A stretch of DNA of 38,469 nt from positions 1 through 38,469 of the forward strand of contig JAGVJP010000058.1 of assembly GCA_020051075.1 (NCBI GenBank), given 5' to 3'. This stretch comes from Parachlamydiales bacterium (GTDB lineage: Bacteria; Chlamydiota; Chlamydiia; Chlamydiales; Parachlamydiaceae). Position 1 is the first letter of the stretch. Each line of letters begins with the position of its first letter. Below the pieces are notes generated by a model that was not told the DNA's origin, did not search any database, and worked only from the letters and a program-made list of their open reading frames with translations. Below, piece by piece: positions 8,780-17,539 of this stretch. Made by a program: the position numbers and the translations under genes.

Positions 8780-8865
8780 GGAAGAGTGGCAGAGTGGCCG
8801 AATGCGTCTGTCTTGAAAACAGAAGTCCCCTCCGGGGACCGTGGGTTCGAATCCTACCTCTTCCG
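8780..8865 (+). tRNA. tRNA-Ser (anticodon UGA)
   Basis: A class II tRNA of 86 nt. Acceptor arms GGAAGAG and CTCTTCC pair perfectly over seven bases, with discriminator G at 8865. The anticodon loop CTTGAAA gives UGA, reading UCA and other UCN codons. A long variable arm (TCCCCTCCGGGGA) and the T-loop GGGTTCGAATCC are intact. The 3' CCA is not encoded, so it must be added after transcription. Confidence 0.97.
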
Positions 8866-8896
8866 AACTTTTTATTGACACAACCCTCGTTTTATT

Positions 8897-9523
8897 ATGA
8901 GCTTCATTTCCAATAGCGTAAGATCCATTGTTCAACCCGCAGTTCGCCTCTTAAATCAACCTCCAGTCAAACAAGGGGTTAAAGATCTTGTTGGTGTGCT
9001 GACAGTGATTTTTGGATTAGCTGTCACCTATGATACGTTTCGAAGATTCCATCAAACCGCGACAAACGAAGCCTCAAATGCCCCAATAAACGCAATGAAA
9101 GTTGCCGACAAAGTCATGATTAACTGTGCCAAACTCTCGTTAATCCTTAGTGCGGCAACTTCTCGCCTTGGTGTGATTGCACTCTCAAGGTTAGTCCACA
9201 CAGTTGCATCCAGCGCTCAGCTCGAGCGTCTATTTGGACCCAATACGATTTTCGCTGTAAACCCGTGGCATCCCCGCCATGTCTTTAGCATTGGCGCAGT
9301 GCTTTTAGCGTTTCCTTTCCTTGCACGCTCCATTTATCAAAGGGCAACCAGCTGCTGCTCCCCTGAGGCAAGATCTCAAACTGCAGAGCCAGTAGAAACA
9401 GGGACGTTAACCCGCTGGAAAATCAATACAAATACATTGTTGATCATGTTATTTATCACCACTGTCACCAGCCGACCTGTTTTACATCTGGGTAACCAAT
9501 TAGGACAATTGCTCATAAAATAA
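8897..9523 (+). CDS. Predicted multi-pass membrane protein, unknown function (208 aa)
   Basis: No family is recognised. The 208-residue product has hydrophobic segments at about residues 29-46, 80-105, 130-147 and 180-198, with Cys-Cys at about 153 in a loop. The paired hydrophobic stretches recall chlamydial inclusion-membrane proteins, but the spacing is not the tight bilobed hairpin typical of them, so this is only a thought. It begins 31 bp after tRNA-Ser and may be read through from the tRNA promoter. No clear Shine-Dalgarno precedes the ATG. A start-less gene remnant follows immediately on the same strand. Confidence 0.6.
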   Translation: MSFISNSVRSIVQPAVRLLNQPPVKQGVKDLVGVLTVIFGLAVTYDTFRRFHQTATNEASNAPINAMKVADKVMINCAKLSLILSAATSRLGVIALSRLVHTVASSAQLERLFGPNTIFAVNPWHPRHVFSIGAVLLAFPFLARSIYQRATSCCSPEARSQTAEPVETGTLTRWKINTNTLLIMLFITTVTSRPVLHLGNQLGQLLIK

Positions 9524-9893
9524 TCTCACCAATCATTTCTCACTGATTAATGCCGAAAACTTAACCACGTGGGTTGCTGACCAACAGGGAACAGAAATAG
9601 GAAAAAGACCAAAAGGTTGGGTAAGCGATGCAGCAGCAAATCAAGCAGTTTATTCCTATTTATTAGATAATGTGACTGTTAATTCTGATCTTATTTGCCT
9701 TGGTGGGACAGCTGAATCACAATTTCAGCCTAGAACCGCCAGATACCTCGATGATGCTTCCCTTCATTTGATGCAAAAAGGGTCTGCGATTATCCCTGAT
9801 TTATCAGAAGAAATACGGCCTGGATTTAGAGATTTTTTGGTGCAAACCGCTAAAACATATGTGTCAAATCAACCTCCCTCCATTCATGTTTAA
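9519..9893 (+). pseudogene. Start-less gene remnant, C-terminal fragment
   Basis: The frame is open for 124 codons from the stop at 9516-9518 and overlaps the end of the preceding gene. It reads ...LTTWVADQQGTEIGKRPKG... through YLDDASLHLMQKGSAIIPD to TYVSNQPPSIHV. It contains no ATG upstream of residue 90 or so. The first conventional start is a GTG at 9672 in the middle of a continuous, protein-like sequence, with no ribosome-binding site. This looks like the C-terminal part of a formerly longer protein whose 5' end has been deleted or replaced. I do not recognise the family. A functional protein starting at the internal GTG, or from a rare ATT near 9550, cannot be excluded. Confidence 0.5.
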
Positions 9894-9925
9894 ACACAAC
9901 GTCTCATCCCACCTTCTCAGGTATG

Positions 9926-12349
9926 CTACTCTGGATTAACAACCTCGGAGGGTTGTGAAGATTCCGTCTCCTGAGAGTGCTGCAAGTAGGCTAGGGAGAG
10001 GGCATTCTTCTCCTTGAGCTGTTTCAACACATTTTCCATAAGGTGGCGTTGCGCCTCATCACCGAGGATTTTCTGGTTGGCACTTGTTTGCTTTGCCATA
10101 GCAATGAGTGCTTGAGAATCACTCCCATCTCCTTTGACTTTGAAAAAGGTGACGTTCCCATCTGCCAGCCTTCTGACAGAAGACCATTGCTGCGAGGGTA
10201 ATGCCAAAGCCTCATCCAAGTCGACGGCATCAAGTCCTTTTTTCCGGCTGACTGTGAGTTCTTTTCGCTCTATTTTCCACTGCTCTTTGAGCGGCTGTGC
10301 GGCCAGAGCAGCTCCATCTCCTGTGTCCTTGACCAACTGATCTATGCCAGCTGGATCTTTTGCTGCCTGCATTCGCAACCCATTGATGTAGGGGTAAAGC
10401 CGCAAGGAGGCAAGAGAATCTTTCCCTGGCGCTTTCCCATCAGCTAAGGAAGGATTTTCTCGATCGACCAACTCTAAAGCTGCGAGTAAATCTGCGAAAT
10501 ATTGATCTGCTATCGCATCGTGAACAGTGCTGAAAGCCTTCCACTCATCCCCCTCTTTTTTATAGAGGGCAGGACTCTTTTCTCTGATAGAGAGGTAGTA
10601 TTTTTCTAAAATTTTGTTCCGCACTGCCTTTAATGTCCCATCTGCATTGGCTTCTGCAAAAGTCAAAACCTGGGGATCTCCCCCTTTATCCAATACTTTG
10701 ATTCGGTAGTAGTTCTGTTGATCAGCAGTATAAGCATAGAGAGGCGACCCTGCTTCAGGTTCAGCGCCAACGATTGCATGATCCAGATTATTCATCAGAG
10801 CTAGACGGACCTCTTTCTTCTCTAATCCGCTGAACGGAGCGCCCCCCCCTTCCATCCTCAATCCAATGACCATCGTTTGTGGAACAGCTTGGTTCAACGC
10901 GTCGTTGATCCACTCAGAATGTTCTTTAACAATAGTTTTCTTAGCAAATCCATCAACCTTAGTCCTTGTAATAGAATCTAATTCATCTAATACTTGAAAC
11001 CGCTCATCCCGCGTTTGAGCAGATTGCAGCCCTAAATCTGGAAACTGTTTAATGAGCAGCTGCCAGTGAGCGTCTTCTACTTCCCAATTCCACAGCTGGC
11101 GAAGCCCAATGCGGGATTGAAGATTCTTTTCGTTTATCTGTGAAATCTCGAGTTTGTAACGCTTCTGAACAAGTTCGGGAGTGTTTTTTAATATTTCAGC
11201 GACAGATAGGTATTCAGTAGGGAGGTCGAGGCTGCTTTTTTTCTCATCCTTGGCTACGCTCCTTGCATAAATTTCGAAATTCTGCAAATCGTCATAACTG
11301 CTTAACCGCAAGTTTGAAGGGAGTTGATAGAGATCAACAACAACGCTCTCATTGGCAAATTCGTGCAGCCTCTGAGTCGATAGGGTATCGACGAGAACGA
11401 CTGATCCCGCATCATGGAAATAGCGGCGAAATAGAAGAACTTGCCGCCATATTTTAACCGCCCGGGCCTGGTCGATGTTAAGGAGGTTTAGCTGATGAGT
11501 GAGGTATTCTTCTGGCGTTGCAACCCCCAGACGAGGATTTTTTTCATTTTGTTGAAAACTAAGTTGGGTATTGCGAATGAGATCGGCAACCGCTTCAGAT
11601 TGGGCAACTTGATAGCCTTTTTGCTCTGCGAGGATAGCCGCATTGATAATGAATTCGCTCACTAATCGATTAAAACGTGGTCCGAACCAATCTTCCATCG
11701 TATGATAGCCAAAGAGAGCAAGATCAGTCTGATCTAAAAGAGGATCGGGCTTCAACCAGCTATACTGCCTTTGTTGGAAACGTAAAACCTGGTTCAGAGT
11801 CTGTGGAGAGATCTTCCCACGCTCTCCAAGAAATAGCTGTATCCGTGCTTGGAAAGCTTCCGGATCCAACCCGTTTGTTGCCTGGGCAAGCAGATCAAAC
11901 TGACGGTTCATTTCAGGAGCAAAGTAGTTCCACACATTAGCGACATTCAGAAATGGAGCTTGAGGATGAATATATCGAGTATATTTTTTTTCCTTTATGA
12001 GGCGCTTATCAAAATCTTCCTGAAGCTCCTCGCGGTATGCTTGGACAAGTTCTTGAGCCAAGCCTGTTTCAAGAAAATCTTTTTTTATCACTCCATCATT
12101 CAGAAAGTTAGGTCCCCAAGCACCGCCAAAAAAGGCTTTGTCATCGTTATCGGTTGCCAAAAAGAGAGCCATCTCATCAACATCTAAACGGAGAACTTCA
12201 TGTCCATTGATTGCCTTAAATGCAATCTGCTCCCTCCAAGTGTTTGAACCTAATGTACTGTAGGTTCCAAAAAATGAAAAAGAAATGATGATCACAACTG
12301 TAATTACAAAGAAGAAATAACGTTGATGTCTGCGCAGAAAATCGAGCAT
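9926..12349 (-). CDS. Membrane-anchored SurA/PpiD-like periplasmic folding factor
   Basis: The product of 807 residues starts MLDFLRRHQRYFFFVITVV and has one N-terminal transmembrane helix at about 12-28, then a large helical periplasmic region. This is the topology of PpiD-type chaperones with a SurA_N-like domain, which help outer-membrane proteins leave the translocon. I could not see a convincing parvulin PPIase active-site block, so it may act as a chaperone only. The frame is open 28 codons further up (TTG at 12433), but the ATG at 12349 has GGAGAG about nine bases upstream and gives the proper N-terminus. The C-terminus is acidic and Ser-rich. It is convergent with the remnant before it and monocistronic by spacing. 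Confidence 0.65.
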   Translation of the reverse strand: MLDFLRRHQRYFFFVITVVIIISFSFFGTYSTLGSNTWREQIAFKAINGHEVLRLDVDEMALFLATDNDDKAFFGGAWGPNFLNDGVIKKDFLETGLAQELVQAYREELQEDFDKRLIKEKKYTRYIHPQAPFLNVANVWNYFAPEMNRQFDLLAQATNGLDPEAFQARIQLFLGERGKISPQTLNQVLRFQQRQYSWLKPDPLLDQTDLALFGYHTMEDWFGPRFNRLVSEFIINAAILAEQKGYQVAQSEAVADLIRNTQLSFQQNEKNPRLGVATPEEYLTHQLNLLNIDQARAVKIWRQVLLFRRYFHDAGSVVLVDTLSTQRLHEFANESVVVDLYQLPSNLRLSSYDDLQNFEIYARSVAKDEKKSSLDLPTEYLSVAEILKNTPELVQKRYKLEISQINEKNLQSRIGLRQLWNWEVEDAHWQLLIKQFPDLGLQSAQTRDERFQVLDELDSITRTKVDGFAKKTIVKEHSEWINDALNQAVPQTMVIGLRMEGGGAPFSGLEKKEVRLALMNNLDHAIVGAEPEAGSPLYAYTADQQNYYRIKVLDKGGDPQVLTFAEANADGTLKAVRNKILEKYYLSIREKSPALYKKEGDEWKAFSTVHDAIADQYFADLLAALELVDRENPSLADGKAPGKDSLASLRLYPYINGLRMQAAKDPAGIDQLVKDTGDGAALAAQPLKEQWKIERKELTVSRKKGLDAVDLDEALALPSQQWSSVRRLADGNVTFFKVKGDGSDSQALIAMAKQTSANQKILGDEAQRHLMENVLKQLKEKNALSLAYLQHSQETESSQPSEVVNPE

Positions 12350-12530
12350 AGGTTTAGTCTCTCCATCCAGGGTTGAAAAGGTCAGAAAATGAACACGAGC
12401 ATCCATTTTCTCGTGAGTCTGATATCTTACCAAAAGATCTCATTCCTTCAAAATCTTTTCAGCATTGTTGCATGAATCACCTCAAGAGGCTGCCCCTCTT
12501 TTCATGAACAAGCCTAAGCCCAAAAACTAA

Positions 12531-12550
12531 CAAGATGAGCAGGATAGGCA
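12531..12550. repeat. Short AGGATARGCA-type intergenic repeat
   Basis: The words CAAGATGAGC and AGGATAGGCA sit side by side here. They are related to the longer arrays at 28299-28330 and 31023-31262. The surrounding spacer (12350-12612) separates divergent genes and should hold both promoters. Confidence 0.45.
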
Positions 12551-12612
12551 AAAAATGTTGCTTTTGATTCTGATTTCAACTATTCTACTTACAAATAAAT
12601 AAAGTAAAAATT

Positions 12613-13920
12613 ATGTCAATCAACAAATATTATTCTTCCTTTTTCAAAGAGACTCCTCCCTACAACTATCCTCTATACATTAATGCCGAAAAAGAAACCG
12701 CCAAATATCCATTTCCTTCCAAAGCAACTGAAGAACCCACTGCGAGAGAACTCACAGCACTCCTTCAAACTGATCTTGAAGGGATCACCTTTTCTCATTT
12801 TTTACAAGAATCGACATATGACCCACATACCTCTGCGAATCGAATACACACTTTGCGTCAACGGGGTTGGGAACAGTTTGGGGGAAATGATGAGTACGGC
12901 CTCATCTTAGGGCATCCTTCGCTCCTCCCTGGCTGGTTAATCAAAAAGAACTATTCTGCTTCAGCAAACTTTGCGGGCAATGAGAGAAGGCTTGGAAAAA
13001 TGATTCACTACACTTCCCTGCCTGTATGGATGCTTCCCCATTCTCATCCGAGAAGGGAGGATCCAACTGATGAAACCGAAGAGCACTCTCTATTCGTTCC
13101 CAATGACGTCATCAATCCTTTACGTGTTGTTGTCCTTCAGCAAGGAGAACAGTGTATTCGTGAATTATTTCTAGATTGTGTTACCCCCTGCAAAGAATAT
13201 ATCTTTCATCTTCCCAATGCACCTACAACGCTGCCATTACATCAAAGAACGGTGGTCATTTCAGAAAAAATGAATATTTTCTCTCATAGAGAAAACTTCA
13301 CGCATTTAACTCGGCTCTTCATCACCGATCGGGAATATTTCATCAAACTCGCCACTCAAATTTGTCTCTTTATTAAATACACCCGCATGACTGACATGCA
13401 TTTAGGAAATCTCGCTTTTATTCGTCCAGAAAACCCGACCGAACTTCCAAGACAAGTAACCTTTTTTGATGGTGAACCTTTAGGGTCGCTTTTTGACGAA
13501 TCGCTTCTTACCGCTGCTGAAGAAGGTTATGCTCCTAATTTTAATGAATTTGACCGTGGAGCATTTTCCCTTTTAGGCCTCTTAAAATTAAAGCGCGAGT
13601 TAGAAAAAAAACTAACCCGTTTAGAACGCGAACAATTCGGATTCGACATCACCGAAAGCGATGAATCGAGCGACGACAATTCAACAACAAGCAGAAATCT
13701 CTCTAACACTAACACAGAAATCGTCAATACCCAACAGATGATTCGTGCATTCTGTGAGGTGATCGAATCAACGGAGAAAGGGGTCAATCGCGAAAGGATG
13801 TGGTTTGCAGCAAAGAATCGTCTCCCGTTCTTGTGGATCGTATTTTTTGCCATCGCCTGCATTCGATCAGTCTGCGATTACATTGGCTTCACTCGCCAGC
13901 AGCAGCGAAGCATAAATTAG
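12613..13920 (+). CDS. Unknown protein with ABC1/UbiB-like kinase catalytic loop and C-terminal membrane segment
   Basis: No overall family is recognised, but residues 261-266 read DMHLGN, close to the DPHPGN catalytic loop of ABC1/COQ8/UbiB atypical kinases. Twenty residues later FFDGEPLG (284-291) sits where those kinases have the metal-binding IDFG. Upstream, GWLIKK (107-112) could supply the beta-3 lysine, and NERRLGKM (123-130) resembles the following helix. Together this suggests a protein-kinase-like fold, possibly active, of a lineage-specific type. A Ser/Asp-rich linker (about 347-366) leads to a hydrophobic helix at about 404-422 and a short basic tail. It overlaps the end of the convergent lipoate-ligase gene by 32 bp. 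There is no clear Shine-Dalgarno. A role as a host-directed effector is inference only. Confidence 0.7.
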   Translation: MSINKYYSSFFKETPPYNYPLYINAEKETAKYPFPSKATEEPTARELTALLQTDLEGITFSHFLQESTYDPHTSANRIHTLRQRGWEQFGGNDEYGLILGHPSLLPGWLIKKNYSASANFAGNERRLGKMIHYTSLPVWMLPHSHPRREDPTDETEEHSLFVPNDVINPLRVVVLQQGEQCIRELFLDCVTPCKEYIFHLPNAPTTLPLHQRTVVISEKMNIFSHRENFTHLTRLFITDREYFIKLATQICLFIKYTRMTDMHLGNLAFIRPENPTELPRQVTFFDGEPLGSLFDESLLTAAEEGYAPNFNEFDRGAFSLLGLLKLKRELEKKLTRLEREQFGFDITESDESSDDNSTTSRNLSNTNTEIVNTQQMIRAFCEVIESTEKGVNRERMWFAAKNRLPFLWIVFFAIACIRSVCDYIGFTRQQQRSIN

Positions 13921-14614
13921 CAATCAAGGCCTTTCGGAGTTTGCTACGCCCCTCTGAAAGACCTGATTCATCAACATGGTCACCCAATAAATAAAAACTA
14001 TTTTGACGGATCGACGCAATCTTTTCCTCTCCATCAATGAATACCTCTCGAAGCACTTCAAATGGAGGCATGGTTAAGGATAGGCTTCCTTGATGTAGAA
14101 GGCCATTCTTTGACTTTCTTTGGGCTGCGCCTCCCACTTTCTTTCCTTCGAAGATGAGGTCATAAACCGTTGCCCGCTCCATGCAGAACGTTCCACATTG
14201 CTCTTTGACATTACAATCTGATTCGAGAAGGGTAGGTGAATACAGACAACATTCTTCAACAGCTAGAGCAACCTTCTCATTTATGCAACGATAACACTGC
14301 AATGTATTTGAAGAATAGAATGGATGTTTTGAAGGGACTAACACTGAAAAAGCAAAATCGGAAAGATGGAAAATAATCCCGCCCCCAGTCGGACGTCGAG
14401 CCATTTCAATCCCGAATTTCTCTAGATTCTCACCATTCAGATATTTCAAAGGATTGGTAAAGTAGCCAAAAGTCAAACAAGGTGTTTTCCATTCATAGAG
14501 ATGAATCATCGGAACTTGATTTTGACTGATTTGGCTTAGCAAGGCAGCATCTTTTTCCATTATCTCTGAAGCAGTCAACCTTCCAGAATCGATCACCACC
14601 CATGGAAATGACAT
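13889..14614 (-). CDS. lplA: Lipoate-protein ligase A-like protein (BPL/LplA family)
   Basis: This belongs to the biotin/lipoate protein ligase fold, which activates lipoate and attaches it to E2 and GcvH lysines. Family hallmarks are visible: MARRPTGGGIIFH at 71-83 (the R-x-G-G-G lipoyl-binding loop), and EGKKVGGAAQR at 156-166 with the catalytic lysine, followed by LLHQGS at 172-177. Length of 241 residues is that of the single-domain forms without the LplA C-terminal domain, so it could instead be an octanoyl transferase of the LipM/LipL kind. A Cys-rich patch (107-144) is unusual. It starts exactly at the base after the stop of the upstream CT296-like gene, so the two are co-transcribed. 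Chlamydia also has an lplA paralogue (CT285). Confidence 0.8.
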   Translation of the reverse strand: MSFPWVVIDSGRLTASEIMEKDAALLSQISQNQVPMIHLYEWKTPCLTFGYFTNPLKYLNGENLEKFGIEMARRPTGGGIIFHLSDFAFSVLVPSKHPFYSSNTLQCYRCINEKVALAVEECCLYSPTLLESDCNVKEQCGTFCMERATVYDLIFEGKKVGGAAQRKSKNGLLHQGSLSLTMPPFEVLREVFIDGEEKIASIRQNSFYLLGDHVDESGLSEGRSKLRKALIANLCFAAAGE

Positions 14615-15349
14615 CTATCGATAGACAATGGGGTGAAGGCGATCGTTCAACTTATCGTTGAAAATATACCCGAGTTGTTTTAACGCATGCGTATGGGGAT
14701 CCGCAGTTTGCAAAATGTAGCGGGAGGAACGTCGCGTATAGACAATGAGATAATAACGCTGTTGAGGGCTGCTGCAGATAGCATCCCATTGAATATTTAA
14801 TGAAGGGAGGAAAAACACAGCGTGCCCTTGAGTGCGGGGGAAAATGGATTTTACTTCCTCTACACCGTTGCCATCCTCTACACCGTTGCCATCCTCAACA
14901 GATGGCGACTCTCCCAAGGCAAATATCAACCCGCAAGCGACATCGGTTAGACAGCACATAGAATCTAAACTTGACTCTCGGCTTAAAAAAGAATCATAGA
15001 TGGAAGGGTGAAGACTTGGAATTGTGTTTGGAGAGGGATACAGCTGATCATAGCCCATTCGAAGAGGTTTTTTTTCAATCAATTCAGTCGCAATTTCTCC
15101 AAATCGGGGAAATAATGTACATTTACTCAGTGTTGGACTCGACCGCCACAGATCATGCCCCTTTAAAAAAACTTGTTCGGAAGAAAAGGTCTTTAAATTT
15201 CCAGGAGAGGCGTCGAGGCGAGTTGCAAGCACCTGGTCGATTTCCCGGTTCATGATCATAAGCTGATCCGCCGATAGAAGATCATCGAATTCAATCCATC
15301 CATTTTTCTGAAAAAATTTACGATGTTCGTTTGCTATGGCAAATTTCAT
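14615..15349 (-). CDS. CT296-like protein with PhyH (2-oxoglutarate dioxygenase)-type fold
   Basis: The 244-residue product begins MKFAIANEHRKFFQKNGWIEFDDLLSADQ when listed in parts; residues 11-40 match the N-terminal pattern of phytanoyl-CoA dioxygenase-like proteins. GHAVFF (175-180) and RYYLIVY (198-204) fit the last strands of that barrel. A clear HxD iron motif is missing, and the expected distal His position reads NIQWD. In C. trachomatis CT296, which lies next to rnc, has a reported 2OG-Fe(II) dioxygenase-like structure without metal ligands. The same position here, divergent from rnc, supports orthology. The start at 15349 is set by AAGGAT seven bases upstream; an in-frame start at 15424 is less likely. 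Residues 151-165 carry an in-frame six-residue duplication (VEDGNG twice). Confidence 0.65.
   Translation of the reverse strand: MKFAIANEHRKFFQKNGWIEFDDLLSADQLMIMNREIDQVLATRLDASPGNLKTFSSEQVFLKGHDLWRSSPTLSKCTLFPRFGEIATELIEKKPLRMGYDQLYPSPNTIPSLHPSIYDSFLSRESSLDSMCCLTDVACGLIFALGESPSVEDGNGVEDGNGVEEVKSIFPRTQGHAVFFLPSLNIQWDAICSSPQQRYYLIVYTRRSSRYILQTADPHTHALKQLGYIFNDKLNDRLHPIVYR
14856..14891. repeat. Perfect 18-bp tandem duplication inside the CT296-like gene
   Basis: An 18-bp unit beginning TCCTCTACACC is present twice without mismatch (14856-14873, 14874-14891), and five bases of a third copy follow. On the minus strand it encodes VEDGNG twice in an acidic loop. The length is a multiple of three, so the reading frame is kept. 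Perfect identity suggests a recent or variable duplication. Confidence 0.85.
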
Positions 15350-15445
15350 ATTGACTATCCTTGATAAAACAAAAATTCGCACATCGCGTGCAATATAGAT
15401 ATAAGACACTAGCATAAAAAACATTTATCGCCTACACTCTTATCC

Positions 15446-16156
15446 ATGAATTTAATGGAAGCATTATCACAACATCTCCCGCTTATCGAAAGCAAGATTG
15501 GGTACACATTTAAAGATCGATCCCTCCTTGCACTCGCTTTTGTTCATCGATCCTACGTGAACGAAAATCATGCGATCACAGAACATAACGAGAGACTCGA
15601 GTTTCTAGGAGATTCAGTGTTAGGAATGATTATCTCTGATTACCTCTATCGCCAACTTCCAGGCCATCCTGAAGGAGAGCTGTCATATCTCCGCTCCCGT
15701 TTAGTTGAAGCAAGTTCATGCGTCAGCTTCATTCAAACTCTCCACATTGAACCCTACTTACTCCTTGGCAAAGGGGAAAGGATGAATGATGGAAGGGGCA
15801 GGGAGTCGATCCTAGCGGATCTCATGGAAGCACTCATCGGTGCCATCTATCTTGATGGCGGGTATGAAACCGTGCGCAACTTCTTATTCCAGAATTTCCT
15901 CCCTCAAATAGAGAATATTCTGAAAACTCCGCTAAAGAACTGGAAAGCACTCTTACAAGATTTCTGTCAAAAAAAATACCAGCAAACGCCAAGATATCAA
16001 GTATTAGAAGAAGCAGGTCCTGATCACAGTAAAACCTTCCACATCGTTGCTTTCGTCAACGACCTAGAGCTGGGAAGAGGAACAGGGTCTTCAAAAAAAG
16101 AAGCTCAACAGGCCGCCGCCGCAGAAGCTCTTTCAAAGCTTATTCCTTCGCATTAA
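15446..16156 (+). CDS. rnc: Ribonuclease III
   Basis: RNase III cuts double-stranded RNA during rRNA and mRNA maturation. The signature NERLEFLGDS is at 48-57, giving acidic residues E49, E52 and D56, and DLMEALIGAIYLDGG supplies D125 and E128. A C-terminal double-stranded RNA-binding domain runs from about 163 to 233, ending in KKEAQQAAAAEALSKL. The length of 236 is normal. It is the first gene of a long plus-strand unit and lies 12 bp before radA, as in Chlamydia (CT297-CT298). A second ATG three codons in is possible. Confidence 0.97.
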   Translation: MNLMEALSQHLPLIESKIGYTFKDRSLLALAFVHRSYVNENHAITEHNERLEFLGDSVLGMIISDYLYRQLPGHPEGELSYLRSRLVEASSCVSFIQTLHIEPYLLLGKGERMNDGRGRESILADLMEALIGAIYLDGGYETVRNFLFQNFLPQIENILKTPLKNWKALLQDFCQKKYQQTPRYQVLEEAGPDHSKTFHIVAFVNDLELGRGTGSSKKEAQQAAAAEALSKLIPSH

Positions 16157-16168
16157 ACAGGAACTCTG

Positions 16169-17539
16169 ATGGCAAAGCAAAAAAATGTATGGGTCTGCTC
16201 TGAGTGTGGCCAAAAGCAATCCAAATGGGCTGGCCAATGCTCTTCATGCAATCAATGGAACACATTCCATGAAGAACTTGAGATGGCCTCGATCCCCCGT
16301 CGTTTTGAAGCACAACTGTCTCATGTCAGCAAGCCCATCAAACTCCATGAAATCAAACGGAATGAAACACCCCGCATCCAAACGGGCATCCGAGAGTGCG
16401 ACCGTCTTTTCGGTGGAGGGATTGTCCCTGGTTCGTTAACTTTGATTGGAGGAGACCCAGGGATTGGAAAGTCAACACTGATGCTTCAGCTCTCCTGCGC
16501 CCTGGCTCAACAAGGGTTGCTTGTCTTATATGTCTGCGGAGAAGAATCAGTCGAACAAACCTCACTTCGCGCCGAGCGATTAGGGATTCATACAGAGAAC
16601 CTATACTTATTGTGTGAAACAAATTTCTCTCTGATTAAATCGCACATCGATCAAATTAACCCTAACGTCCTTATCGTCGATTCCATCCAAATCGTCTACA
16701 AAAGCGAAATCTCATCCGCACCAGGCTCTGTTTCACAAGTGAGAGAGACAACAACCGAGTTCATGCATCTTGCTAAAGGGCGGAATATCGCCACGTTCCT
16801 CATCGGCCACGTCACTAAATCTGGAGAGATTGCAGGCCCTCGGGTTCTCGAACATCTCGTTGATACCGTCCTCTATTTTGAAGGGGATAAACAACATCAA
16901 TACCGGATGATTCGGGTTGTCAAGAACCGTTTCGGCCCAACTGATGAAATCGCCATGTTTCAGATGAAGCAGTCAGGGTTAATCGAAGTGCCGAACCCTT
17001 CTGAGATATTCCTTGAAGAACGGATGAAAGGGATGATTGGTTCGGTCATCATCCCAACGCTTGAAGGGTCGCGCCCCATATTAATTGAGGTTCAAGCTCT
17101 GGTCACCGATACTGTTTTCAGCGCCCCTTCAAGGCGTTGCACCGGGCTGGATCAAAACCGCCTGGCTTTATTGCTCGCTGTCTTAGAAAAGCGGATGGGC
17201 TACCAAATGCATAAATGTGATGTCTTCGTCTCCGTTGCCGGAGGATTGCGGATTCTAGAACCAGCGATTGACTTAGGGATCCTCCTCGCTGCTGCATCAT
17301 CGATGCGAAACCTTCTTGTCGACCCTGACACGATTGTGATTGGCGAGGTCGGCCTGGGCGGGGAGGTGCGCAGCGTTCCTCGGGCTGAAAGCCGTCTTAA
17401 AGAAGCCATTCACATGGGATTCAGTCGCTGCATCATCCCTAAACGTGACGCAAAAGGAATTTCTGAAAACATCCTGAAGAAAATCAACTTGCTCGAAGTT
17501 GAATTTGTCGAGGAGGCTATCGATGCCTTGCTCAAATGA
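16169..17539 (+). CDS. radA: DNA repair protein RadA (Sms)
   Basis: RadA is a RecA-like, DnaB-type helicase that promotes branch migration during recombination. The N-terminal zinc finger has C10, C13, C24 and C27. Walker A GGDPGIGKST is at 94-103. The family-specific KNRFG motif is at 252-256. A Lon-protease-like C-terminal domain occupies about 270-450, complete to the usual length (456). The gene ends inside the start region of hemC: the last codons overlap the hemC start by 17 bp, and the hemC ribosome-binding site lies within radA. Order rnc-radA-hemC matches Chlamydia CT297-CT299. Confidence 0.97.
   Translation: MAKQKNVWVCSECGQKQSKWAGQCSSCNQWNTFHEELEMASIPRRFEAQLSHVSKPIKLHEIKRNETPRIQTGIRECDRLFGGGIVPGSLTLIGGDPGIGKSTLMLQLSCALAQQGLLVLYVCGEESVEQTSLRAERLGIHTENLYLLCETNFSLIKSHIDQINPNVLIVDSIQIVYKSEISSAPGSVSQVRETTTEFMHLAKGRNIATFLIGHVTKSGEIAGPRVLEHLVDTVLYFEGDKQHQYRMIRVVKNRFGPTDEIAMFQMKQSGLIEVPNPSEIFLEERMKGMIGSVIIPTLEGSRPILIEVQALVTDTVFSAPSRRCTGLDQNRLALLLAVLEKRMGYQMHKCDVFVSVAGGLRILEPAIDLGILLAAASSMRNLLVDPDTIVIGEVGLGGEVRSVPRAESRLKEAIHMGFSRCIIPKRDAKGISENILKKINLLEVEFVEEAIDALLK
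17511..17516 (+). promoter_or_regulatory. Shine-Dalgarno AGGAGG deciding the hemC start
   Basis: A perfect AGGAGG lies six bases before the ATG at 17523, inside the 3' end of radA. It selects this start over the TTG at 17499 and the ATG at 17547. Confidence 0.8.

Noticed and set aside
12613..13920. Direct assignment of the kinase-loop protein as UbiB/ABC1
   Set aside because: Only the catalytic loop and metal motif match; the KxGQ signature and the family's N-terminal region are not visible.
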